From Eilatimonas milleporae (GTDB taxonomy: Bacteria > Pseudomonadota > Alphaproteobacteria > Sphingomonadales > Kordiimonadaceae): a stretch of DNA of 64,000 bases. This document shows positions 1-6,852 of this stretch, in pieces. The notes under the pieces were generated by a model. The model was given only the letters and a program-made list of their open reading frames with translations. It did not search any database and was not told the DNA's origin. How positions within the stretch are numbered: position 1 is the first letter of the stretch; each line of letters starts with the position of its first letter. The DNA is taken from assembly GCF_003688555.1 (NCBI RefSeq), contig NZ_REFR01000011.1, positions 620,001 to 684,000 on the forward strand. The letters are read 5' to 3'. The translations under genes were made by a program, and so were the position numbers.

Positions 1-126
1 ATAGTCGGCGGCGCCGAATTTGGCGGCATTCTCCGCCGCCCGCCGCGCCGTGCCGCGCAGATGCGGCGCCAGGCCGTGCCAGTCCGTTTCCGGCCGGCCG
101 TCAAGGGAATGGGCGTAATAGGGCAT
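1..126 (-). CDS. cas3: CRISPR-associated helicase/nuclease Cas3 (type I-C), N-terminus only, cut by left edge
   Basis: Only the first 42 codons are in the window; the gene continues past the left edge. Reading leftward from the ATG at 126, the protein starts MPYYAHSLDGRPETDWHGLA. The YYAHS segment and the following helix match the start of the HD nuclease domain of Cas3, the protein that degrades DNA bound by the Cascade complex. The adjacent array has a typical type I-C repeat, which fits. A GAGGA lies about 13 nt upstream of the start, a little far for a ribosome site. The other cas genes presumably lie to the left. The domain call rests on a short segment but is distinctive. Confidence 0.82.
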   Translation of the reverse strand, partial: MPYYAHSLDGRPETDWHGLAPHLRGTARRAAENAAKFGAADY

Positions 127-366
127 GGGGGCAAAATCGTCCTCAACCGGGGTGGCGTCGCGGGCGGTGCAACCATACCTACAGCAGCCGGACGTCTTTT
201 CCAACCGCCCCGCGCCCGGCCACCGGGGCGGGAAAACGCGCGGCGCACGCACAAAAAGCCCAAGGAGACAAAAGCCGAAGGAGACAAAAGCCAAGAGGGA
301 TAAAAGGCACAGGAGCAAAACGACAGGGGGGGACAAATCCGTCGCCGCACCGCCCCGTTTTATCCA
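127..366. other. Intergenic stretch between cas3 and a palindromic element; short tandem repeats, no gene
   Basis: No credible gene was found. Around 254-300 there is an imperfect tandem repeat built on AAGGAGACAAAAGCC, about 15 nt per unit and two to three units. On the minus strand this stretch would carry the cas3 promoter, but no convincing -35/-10 pair was recognised. Confidence 0.5.
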
Positions 367-470
367 GGGACAGTATCCTATTTTTCAATCGCCGGTATGT
401 TGGAAATAATCTATATATTTTAATAAGATATATCGTTCGGCGAGAGAGTGAAAAACAGGATACTGTCCCC
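367..470. repeat. REPIN-like palindromic element A (GGGACAGTAT ends)
   Basis: The left end reads GGGACAGTATCCTATTTTTC. The right end (450-470) is its reverse complement with one mismatch. Inside, TCGCCG near 390 faces CGGCGA near 440, so the unit could fold into one long hairpin. Core length is 104 bp. The same ends recur at 2518, 3848-3952 and 13965-14068. This copy sits between the leader-distal end of the CRISPR array and cas3. It is inferred to be a non-autonomous element mobilised by a RAYT protein such as the one at 2554. Confidence 0.75.
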
Positions 471-563
471 GGTTTTATTGTGGCGGCCGGGGGGTGTCGC
501 GGCGACCCGCGTGCAAAAGCGGACACGCACCCCCGCGACACCAGTCCCATCGGCCATGTCGAT

Positions 564-2238
564 CTGTCCAGCCACGCCCCCGTGTGGGGGCGACTTGGGG
601 TGCGCGTCGCCTCGCGGGGGATGGGAGGTTTCAATCCACGCCCCCGTGTGGGGGCGACCGTGCCCGGTACCCGCAAGGGCGCGGGTGCTGTGTTTCAATC
701 CACGCCCCCGTGTGGGGGCGACCGGCGGCGGACCGGGCCGGGGCACGCTGGACGACTGGTTTCAATCCACGCCCCCGTGTGGGGGCGACTTTCAATTTCC
801 TGGGTTTCGCGGCGCATTTCTCCGGTTTCAATCCACGCCCCCGTGTGGGGGCGACCTGAAACGCCGGGGCGAGGCCAGGCGGGTATTCTACCGGTTTCAA
901 TCCACGCCCCCGTGTGGGGGCGACCCCCTTCACCGCGCGCATGCGGCGGCTTGGATTTGTTTCAATCCACGCCCCCGTGTGGGGGCGACACGTTTGCAAA
1001 CCGTGGGTCTTTCAAGGTGATGCCGGTTTCAATCCACGCCCCCGTGTGGGGGCGACTCCAGCAGGCAATTGCGCTCTTTCGATTTATAAAGGTTTCAATC
1101 CACGCCCCCGTGTGGGGGCGACCAGAGGGACCGGTCCAGCGCCCTTGCAGCCCAGGTTTCAATCCACGCCCCCGTGTGGGGGCGACGTCAAAAATCCGCT
1201 TGGGTCCGACAAGCCGACGGCGTTTCAATCCACGCCCCCGTGTGGGGGCGACACGCGGCCTTTGAGGCTGGCGACCAAAGGTTCTGGTTTCAATCCACGC
1301 CCCCGTGTGGGGGCGACGCCTGCGCGCGCTGGATGCGGCGTGGCTAGGGATGTTTCAATCCACGCCCCCGTGTGGGGGCGACCGTCTCGGTGTATGGCGT
1401 GCTGGTCGATGGAAAGGGTTTCAATCCACGCCCCCGTGTGGGGGCGACTGTGACCGTACAGCTATCGGCCGGCACGGACGGCGTTTCAATCCACGCCCCC
1501 GTGTGGGGGCGACGCGCGTGGCAGTTCCAGTTTTTCGCCGCCGAAATGTTTCAATCCACGCCCCCGTGTGGGGGCGACCCTTGACGACGCCGTGTTGCGC
1601 GACATTGGCGAGGTTTCAATCCACGCCCCCGTGTGGGGGCGACGGCAGTGAAATTGACCGGCGCCGGCGCGGTATCGTCGTTTCAATCCACGCCCCCGTG
1701 TGGGGGCGACCCCCATGGGAGGGATGGGAGGAGGCGGCTATCTGGTTTCAATCCACGCCCCCGTGTGGGGGCGACCGTGACAGCCGCCACCGCAAGGTGC
1801 CGACACCGTCAGTTTCAATCCACGCCCCCGTGTGGGGGCGACCAGATTCAGAACGCCCAAGCTGTGGAGATAATCAAGTTTCAATCCACGCCCCCGTGTG
1901 GGGGCGACGTTGCCGCATTTCTCGACTTTCTGCGTCTTGGTGTTTCAATCCACGCCCCCGTGTGGGGGCGACGCGCGCATCGACAAAGACAGCCGGGTCC
2001 GTGGACTGGATGTTTCAATCCACGCCCCCGTGTGGGGGCGACAAGGTTTTGAGCGGCAAAGGTGCTGCGTCAATCTGTTTCAATCCACGCCCCCGTGTGG
2101 GGGCGACGGCAACTAACAGGGGGCAAAAATGCCAAATCTATGTTTCAATCCACGCCCCCGTGTGGGGGCGACCCGTTCTCGGCAGCTATGCCGTTCACGT
2201 TCCGATTGTTTCAATCCACGCCCCCGTGTGGGGGCGAC
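564..2238 (-). CRISPR. Type I-C CRISPR array: 25 intact 31-bp repeats plus one degenerate repeat, 25 spacers
   Basis: The repeat on the plus strand begins GTTTCAATCCACG and ends GTGTGGGGGCGAC, with a central CGCCCCC/GGGGGCG stem. Intact copies start at 628, 692, 759, 825, 894, 959, 1026, 1092, 1156, 1222, 1287, 1352, 1418, 1483, 1548, 1613, 1680, 1745, 1812, 1878, 1942, 2012, 2077, 2142 and 2208. The copy at 564-594 has four mismatches, all in the half that would be the crRNA 3' end, as expected for the leader-distal terminal repeat. Spacers are 33-39 nt and all appear different. The family's crRNA sense ends in ATTGAAAC, so transcription runs right to left, toward cas3. Confidence 0.97.
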
Positions 2239-2517
2239 TGTGGTTTTATAAGACATTGTCAAAGAACGGGAAATATCGAGTGTAGCGCGAACCCGGTGTC
2301 AGGGCGACCGGTTTGTGCGGGCGGTGCCCGGTGGTCGCGGCCGCACGGCAGGCTGGGCGCGGTGTTGCGGCCTGCGCGAACCCCCCTGGGATTTGCCGAC
2401 AGCTTGGGGATCGCGCGCAACTCTGTGCCTGCCCTTGTGCCCGGCCCTTTGCGCATCCTGACGCCTGCTCCGACGTCTGCTCCGACGTCTGCTCTTGGGC
2501 CCACCCCGAATTTAATC
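2239..2517 (-). promoter_or_regulatory. CRISPR leader region
   Basis: This lies just outside the last perfect repeat, opposite the degenerate end. Reading leftward into the array, the sequence next to the first repeat contains GTTCTTTGACAATGTC followed by TTATAAAACC, an AT-rich segment with a -35-like TTGACA, as leaders usually have. The outer limit is unknown. Around 2466-2493 a 12-bp unit (GCTCCGACGTCT) is repeated. The RAYT-type element end at 2518 bounds it on the right. The leader call is inferred from repeat degeneracy and orientation. Confidence 0.65.
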
Positions 2518-2538
2518 GGGGACAGTATATGGTTTTCC
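2518..2538 (+). repeat. Single RAYT-type element end (B) upstream of the RAYT gene
   Basis: GGGGACAGTATATGGTTTTC ends 16 bp before the RAYT start codon. It closely matches the left end of element D (13965) and the inverted right end of element C (about 3933-3952). No inverted partner lies about 104 bp away, so this is a solitary end, as often found beside RAYT genes. Confidence 0.7.
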
Positions 2539-2553
2539 TGCTAGGATTGTGTC

Positions 2554-3222
2554 ATGGCAAGGTTGGCGCGACTGGTGGTGCCGGGGCACCCGCATTATGT
2601 CACCCAGCGGGGCAACCGCTGGCAGAAGGTGTTTTTTTCCGAGCAGGATTATGCCGATTATCTGACCCAGCTGACCTTCTGGGCCGGGCGGGCCGGGACG
2701 GAGATCTGGTCCTATTGCCTGATGCCCAATCAGGTGCATCTGATCCTGGTGCCGGCGCATCCCGACGGCCTGCGCGCCGCGCTCGGCGAAGCGCATCGCC
2801 GCTACACCCGCCTTATCAATGAGCGCGAGGGCTGGCGCGGCCATTTGTGGCAGCAGCGCTTTCGCAGCTTTGTCATGGACGGTGATTATCTGCCGCACGC
2901 GGCGCGCCATGTGGCGCTGGCCCCGGTGACGGCGGGCATGGTGCGCCGGGCCGATCATTGGGGCTGGTCGTCGGCGCGGGCGCATCTGGACGGCAAGGAT
3001 GACGGCATCGTGCGGGTGGCGCCGCTGCTGGAGCGCATCGGCGACTGGCCGGCCTTTCTGCGCGGGCCCATGGACGCGGCGGTCTCCCGCCGGCTGGAAA
3101 CCCATATGAGCACGGGGCGGCCGCTGGGCTCCGACGCCTTTGTCACCGCGCTGGAGGCACGGTTCCACCGCCCCTTGCGCCCGCGCCCGCCGGGCCGGCC
3201 GCGCGCGGTCGCCGTGCCCTGA
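2554..3222 (+). CDS. REP-associated tyrosine transposase (RAYT, Y1/IS200-like family)
   Basis: The protein has 222 residues. Family marks are the N-terminal GHPHYVTQRGN (11-21), LMPNQVHLILV (56-66), the candidate catalytic Tyr in HRRYTR (Y84) and WGWSSARAHL near 137-146. Such proteins are single-strand nucleases that act on REP/REPIN hairpins and are usually single-copy housekeeping-like genes. An oddity: the HUH metal motif normally reads H-x-H in NHVHL, but here it is NQVHL, so the first histidine is glutamine (Q60), and activity is uncertain. Matching palindromic ends lie just upstream (2518) and 0.6 kb downstream (3840-3960). Confidence 0.88.
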   Translation: MARLARLVVPGHPHYVTQRGNRWQKVFFSEQDYADYLTQLTFWAGRAGTEIWSYCLMPNQVHLILVPAHPDGLRAALGEAHRRYTRLINEREGWRGHLWQQRFRSFVMDGDYLPHAARHVALAPVTAGMVRRADHWGWSSARAHLDGKDDGIVRVAPLLERIGDWPAFLRGPMDAAVSRRLETHMSTGRPLGSDAFVTALEARFHRPLRPRPPGRPRAVAVP

Positions 3223-3412
3223 CGGGTGGCGGGGCCTTTCATGACCGCCTTCAGGCCCGACTGTTCGGACTGTTCGGGGTATGCGGGGCCTTGATTTCCC
3301 GGCGGTGTCGTTTTGGCGGGCAGCGCCCTTTTGCAATGCCTGATGCAATGTCTGGGGTGGGTATGGGTGAAATCGCTGCGGACGCGGCGATCCATCGTGC
3401 TATGTCACGGGT

Positions 3413-3811
3413 ATGAGCGGCAGACCCCCCTTTTCGCCGGCGCGGCCGGTGTGGTTTCTCCTCGGCCTGATGGCGCTGGGCGCGGGCATGGCCGGCGTCG
3501 TCCTGCCGCTGGTGCCGACGACGCCCTTCATACTGCTGGCGGCGTTCGCCTTTGCCCGCTCGTCGCCGCGCCTGCATGACTGGCTGCTGGCGCACCGGGT
3601 GTTCGGCCCGCTGATCGCCGACTGGCGCGCCCACGGGGCGATCCGCCGGCCGGCCAAGGTGGTGTCGATGGTTTCCATCGTCATCGTCGCCGCCCTGTCG
3701 CTGATCATGGGGGTGCCGCTGACGGTGTTCGCCATACAGCTGGTGGCGCTGGGGCTGGTGGCGGCCTTTATCCTGTCGCGGCCAAGCCCGCCGGCGGACG
3801 GCGCGGGCTGA
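3413..3811 (+). CDS. DUF454/YbaN-family small inner-membrane protein
   Basis: The 132-residue protein carries the family pattern GVVLPLVPTTPFILLAAFAF then ARSSPRLHDWLLAHRVFGP and DWRAHGAIRRPAK, as in YbaN/DUF454. A first hydrophobic segment lies at about 13-50 and one or two more at about 82-122. The molecular function of the family is not established. The ATG at 3413 is preceded by GGGT only, so the start is chosen by homology of the N-terminus. It stands alone between the RAYT gene and palindromic element C. Confidence 0.85.
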   Translation: MSGRPPFSPARPVWFLLGLMALGAGMAGVVLPLVPTTPFILLAAFAFARSSPRLHDWLLAHRVFGPLIADWRAHGAIRRPAKVVSMVSIVIVAALSLIMGVPLTVFAIQLVALGLVAAFILSRPSPPADGAG

Positions 3812-3839
3812 GGGCGCACCCCGATCCGGAGGCGACCGG

Positions 3840-3960
3840 ATTAATATGGGGACAGTATCCTGTTTTTTCCGCGCGGCTTCGTTCTGAAAATACCATTGAA
3901 AGCAATGGCTTGAGGGGCAATTTCCTGGCACGGAAAACCGTATACTGTCCCCATATTAAT
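3840..3960. repeat. REPIN-like palindromic element C with perfect 19-bp terminal inverted repeat
   Basis: The left end (3840-3858) reads ATTAATATGGGGACAGTAT and the right end (3942-3960) is its exact reverse complement. Between the GGGG and CCCC marks the core is 105 bp, the same size as elements A and D. The two inner flanks differ: a CCTGTTTTTTCC type on the left and an ACGGTTTTCC type on the right, as in element D. The centre shows no coding potential. Confidence 0.8.
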
Positions 3961-4016
3961 CCCTTTTGATGAACGCCCACCGGCATGACCCCTTTTTTAC
4001 CGGAGACCCGCCCGGC

Positions 4017-4070
4017 GTACTGGCCTGGTCTGGCGTACTGGCCTGGTCTGGCGCACTGGCCTGGTCCGGT
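4017..4070. repeat. Three 18-bp tandem units in a 240-bp non-coding stretch
   Basis: The units start at 4017, 4035 and 4053 on the pattern GTACTGGCCTGGTCTGGC, the last with three changes. They lie downstream of the tfdB-like stop codon, between it and element C. No gene was recognised in 3961-4198. Confidence 0.7.
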
Positions 4071-4198
4071 ACGCCGGGCGGGGTGGGGGATATCTGGCGG
4101 GCCGGGCTGCCCACCCGGCCCGCCCGGCCCACACTGTTTTGGCGGCCGGTGCCGCCCATCGGGAATCGCGGGGGCCCCTGTGTTGGGGCCGATGCGCC

Positions 4199-6094
4199 TC
4201 AGGCGGTGGCGGCTTCGCGGCTGGGCTCGGCCGCCGGCCGGGGGGCGGCGGGGCCAGTTGTGTTTTGCGTATCGGCCTTTTGCGTGCCGGTGGCGGCCTG
4301 TTCGTGTCCGAGAATGTGTCCCATGGCCGCCGTCAGGTCGGCGGCGGCGCTGTCGCTGACCGCGTTCGCCCGCCAGGCGACATAGACGTCGGGGCGGACG
4401 AGCAGGGCGCCGGTTTCCGAAATTTCGCGCACGCGGGCGAAATCGCCGTGCGGATCCTCGATCCGCTGGCCGGGGCCGATGACATGCACGTCGATGGGCA
4501 CGCCATGCTTTTGCGTCGCGGCCTTGGCGGCCTCAACCCAGGCGTCGCCGCCGGTGCCGGTCAACAGGGTGAAGCGGCCGCCGCCGCACAGATGCAGCAG
4601 CGACACCCGCCGGCCGTCCCGTGCCACCCAGCCATGGGGCAGGCGGGCGCCGGGGCGGCTGCTGGACTGCTGATACAGTTCGGCGTCGCGGGCGAAGCCG
4701 GGGTCGTGGGACCCGTCGGCGATGACGGCGGTGGAGGCGTAGCGCTGGTTCATCTCGACCCCGTGGCAGTTATAGACATAGTCGGAGGCGTCAATGGCGT
4801 CGCGCAGAGCCGTGCGGCGGGCGGCGGCCTCGGCCGTGGGTTCTTCCAGCGCGTCCATGTTGCGTTTCATCTGGTCCGGGTCCTGGGTATCGAGCAGGCC
4901 CAGCGCCTGCAGGATCGGCGGGAAACTGCCCAGGCTTTTGTTGGCGCGCTTGACCGTCTGGGCGGCCACCGGCGCGCGCTCGGCGTCATAGGTGTCGAGC
5001 AGGGACGGGTCGGCCTTGCCCTTCAGCACCAGCGCCAGTTTCCAGGCCAGATTGTACGCGTCCTGGATCGACACGTTGGAGCCCAGGCCGTTGGTGGGCG
5101 GATGGCGGTGCACCGCGTCGCCCGAGCAGAAAACCCGCCCGTTCGACAGCCGGGTGGCATACATGTCGTTCACCGTCCAGGTCGAGGTGCTGTCGATGGA
5201 TATGTCGATACTGTCATCGCCGATCAGCTTGTGGACGATGTCGGTGGCCATGGCGTCGGTCAGTTCCGGCGGGCCGGTCTCGATATCGTATCCCCAGATG
5301 GCGAGCCAGCGCGTCCACGGCCGCACCATGCGCACCACGCCGATGCCAAGACCCCCGACGCTGGAGCCCGGCTGGATGACCCAGTACAGGACGCTGGGGC
5401 GGTGGGCGACATATTTGGACAGGTCGGCGTCGAAGACGATGTTCATCGAGCCGGACACCCCCATCCGCCCTTCCAGCGGCAGGCCGGCATCGTCGACCAC
5501 CCTGGAATTGGCGCCGTCGGCGCCGACCAGATATTTCGCCCGCACGCTGTAGACGGCGCCCGTCAGCCGGTCGCGCAGACGCACGGTGACGCCGTCCGCG
5601 TCCTGGGTGAAGGACAGATATTCGGTGTTGAACCGTACGGAGGCGCCGCGATGCGCGGCCTCGCCCGTCAGGATGGGTTCCAGCAGGTTCTGCGGCAGGT
5701 CGCAAATGGTCTCGGGGCTGGCGGTGGCATAGTCCGACAGCCGGTGCGGCTGGGTGCCCCAGGCGCGCAGACGGCCCAGTTCCTTGCCCGCCAGGCTGGT
5801 GCAATAGGTGTTTTCGCCCATATAGTCATTGGGCACGGCCAGTTTCAGGGCCTGATCGGCGATGCCGAGGTCGCGCAGAACCTCCAGCGTGCGCTGGTTG
5901 GTGATGTGGGCGCGCGGGGTGCGGGCCGTCCAGCCGTATTTGTTGATGACCATGCAGCGCACGCCATGGGTGGCCAGCGCCAGGGCACAGGCGCCGCCGG
6001 ACGGGCCGGTGCCGACGATCAGCACGTCTGTTTCCGTTACGGGCGTATCACTGCCGGCCGGCGCGGCGTGTGCCTTGGACGTTTTTTCGGACAT
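4199..6094 (-). CDS. tfdB: FAD-dependent phenol/2,4-dichlorophenol hydroxylase (TfdB/PheA-like)
   Basis: The 631-residue flavoprotein monooxygenase is predicted to hydroxylate a (chloro)phenol to the (chloro)catechol using NAD(P)H and O2. Visible marks are the dinucleotide motif GTGPSGG (28-34), the DG motif VGADGANS (about 190-197) and the GD motif SGDAVHRHPPTNG (324-336). Length and motifs match the phenol hydroxylase group that includes TfdB. The ATG at 6094 is preceded by GAGGGAAAGTGACC; a GTG at 6100 is possible. The tail is low-complexity (Ala/Pro/Glu). A LysR-type box lies about 315 bp upstream. The exact substrate is inferred from the rest of the chlorocatechol gene set. Confidence 0.85.
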   Translation of the reverse strand: MSEKTSKAHAAPAGSDTPVTETDVLIVGTGPSGGACALALATHGVRCMVINKYGWTARTPRAHITNQRTLEVLRDLGIADQALKLAVPNDYMGENTYCTSLAGKELGRLRAWGTQPHRLSDYATASPETICDLPQNLLEPILTGEAAHRGASVRFNTEYLSFTQDADGVTVRLRDRLTGAVYSVRAKYLVGADGANSRVVDDAGLPLEGRMGVSGSMNIVFDADLSKYVAHRPSVLYWVIQPGSSVGGLGIGVVRMVRPWTRWLAIWGYDIETGPPELTDAMATDIVHKLIGDDSIDISIDSTSTWTVNDMYATRLSNGRVFCSGDAVHRHPPTNGLGSNVSIQDAYNLAWKLALVLKGKADPSLLDTYDAERAPVAAQTVKRANKSLGSFPPILQALGLLDTQDPDQMKRNMDALEEPTAEAAARRTALRDAIDASDYVYNCHGVEMNQRYASTAVIADGSHDPGFARDAELYQQSSSRPGARLPHGWVARDGRRVSLLHLCGGGRFTLLTGTGGDAWVEAAKAATQKHGVPIDVHVIGPGQRIEDPHGDFARVREISETGALLVRPDVYVAWRANAVSDSAAADLTAAMGHILGHEQAATGTQKADTQNTTGPAAPRPAAEPSREAATA

Positions 6095-6115
6095 GGTCAC
6101 TTTCCCTCATTTCCC

Positions 6116-6260
6116 TTTCGCACGCGGTGCGATTTTTGGTCCCTTTCGCACGCGGTGCGATTTTTGGTCCCTTTCGCACACGATGCGATTTTTGGTCCCC
6201 TCTCGCGGCGCGGTTCTGGTCCCTCGCACGCGGTGCGATTTTTGGCCGCGCACGCGGTGC
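6116..6260. repeat. 28-bp tandem repeats containing a small palindrome, in the tfdB leader
   Basis: Three near-identical 28-bp units start at 6116, 6144 and 6172, followed by about three decayed units to about 6260. Each carries CGCAC-GCG-GTGCG, able to form a 5-bp stem, followed by ATTTTTGG. They lie between the tfdB start codon and its predicted promoter, so they would be transcribed as a row of small hairpins in the tfdB 5' untranslated region. Confidence 0.85.
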
Positions 6261-6300
6261 GGCCCCGACCCCCGGTTTGGGCCGCCGTGCCGTCTCAAGC

Positions 6301-6360
6301 ATTGGTCAACTTTGGTCAACACGGGTCAACTCTGGTCAATTCCAGTCGATATTGGCCATG
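6301..6360. repeat. Six exactly 10-bp-phased units (TTGGTCAAC type)
   Basis: From 6301 to 6360 the DNA divides into six 10-bp units on the pattern NTTGGTCAAC; the first four are close matches and the last two are decayed. The inverted reading gives repeated GTTGACC. A 10-bp period places each unit on the same face of the helix, which suggests cooperative protein binding or bending. Confidence 0.75.
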
Positions 6361-6386
6361 CTAATGCGCGGTGCCATTGCGGCGCC

Positions 6387-6423
6387 AATACCTTTTGCGG
6401 TATTTGCGATACCGTTCCGGTAT
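6387..6423 (-). promoter_or_regulatory. LysR (TfdR/ClcR-type) box for the tfdB promoter
   Basis: ATAC-CGTTCCG-GTAT at 6409-6423 matches the ATAC-N7-GTAT recognition site of the CatR/ClcR/TfdR group. In the tfdB direction a GGTATT follows, with its TATT starting at 6390, 19 bp from the box edge; three other promoters here have 20. An overlapping N8 variant lies at 6388-6403. Binding is inferred, not shown. Confidence 0.65.
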
Positions 6424-6489
6424 TGATGCCGGGTATCGCCGCCCATTATGATGCATGGAATCCCATGGCGAAAGCCCCCCTGCGGTCCC

Positions 6490-6544
6490 GGTATGGCCCC
6501 CATATGGCCCCCCCGTATAGCCCCGCGTATAGCCCCCCGTATGA
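6490..6544. repeat. Tandem repeat of about 12 bp (GTATAGCCCC type), five units
   Basis: TAT cores at about 6492, 6503, 6516, 6528 and 6540 are separated by runs of C, giving a period of 11-13 bp. It lies in the divergent region between tfdB and the TonB receptor. Just downstream are two exact 12-bp copies of GGCACGATTTCA (6599-6622) and a small GGCCCG/CGGGCC hairpin near 6630-6650. No gene was found in 6095-6852. Confidence 0.6.
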
Positions 6545-6671
6545 CGCAGGGGTTTTCACCCCATGTGCCACGGCGCTCACCGCCGCTCCCTAACTCCAGG
6601 CACGATTTCAGGCACGATTTCAGCAACGGGCCCGCCCAATCGGGCCTGCATCGACGCATGCCTGATTGGTA

Positions 6672-6720
6672 ATACCTGATCCGTATGAAAGAGCCTTGAA
6701 AAAGGTATTAGACGGTATTA
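6672..6720 (+). promoter_or_regulatory. LysR box and promoter of the TonB receptor gene
   Basis: ATAC-CTGATCC-GTAT occupies 6672-6686. Exactly 20 bp further, at 6706, begins TATTAGACGGTATTA. The same TATTAGACGGTAT string occurs at the same distance from the box upstream of the tfdC-like gene (17203). A TTGAAA at 6696 could be the -35. The arrangement predicts co-regulation of the receptor with the degradation genes. Confidence 0.7.
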
Positions 6721-6852
6721 ATGCGAATCCATAGCCTTCTGTACTGCGGCACGAGCAGGCTGAGGGGCCGCCCCGTCACCGCCCACACCGTTACGGATCG
6801 CCCGTACCGGTCGTCCGGCGGCCGGGGGGACATGCCGCGAGGGGAGGGAAGC

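Noticed and set aside
448-2285. Long open frames on both strands through the CRISPR array
   Set aside because: They are created by the repeat and have translations made of the same repeated peptide; they are not genes.
4139-6364. A 741-codon frame on the plus strand
   Set aside because: It is the antisense shadow of the tfdB-like gene, which has all the flavoprotein motifs on the minus strand.
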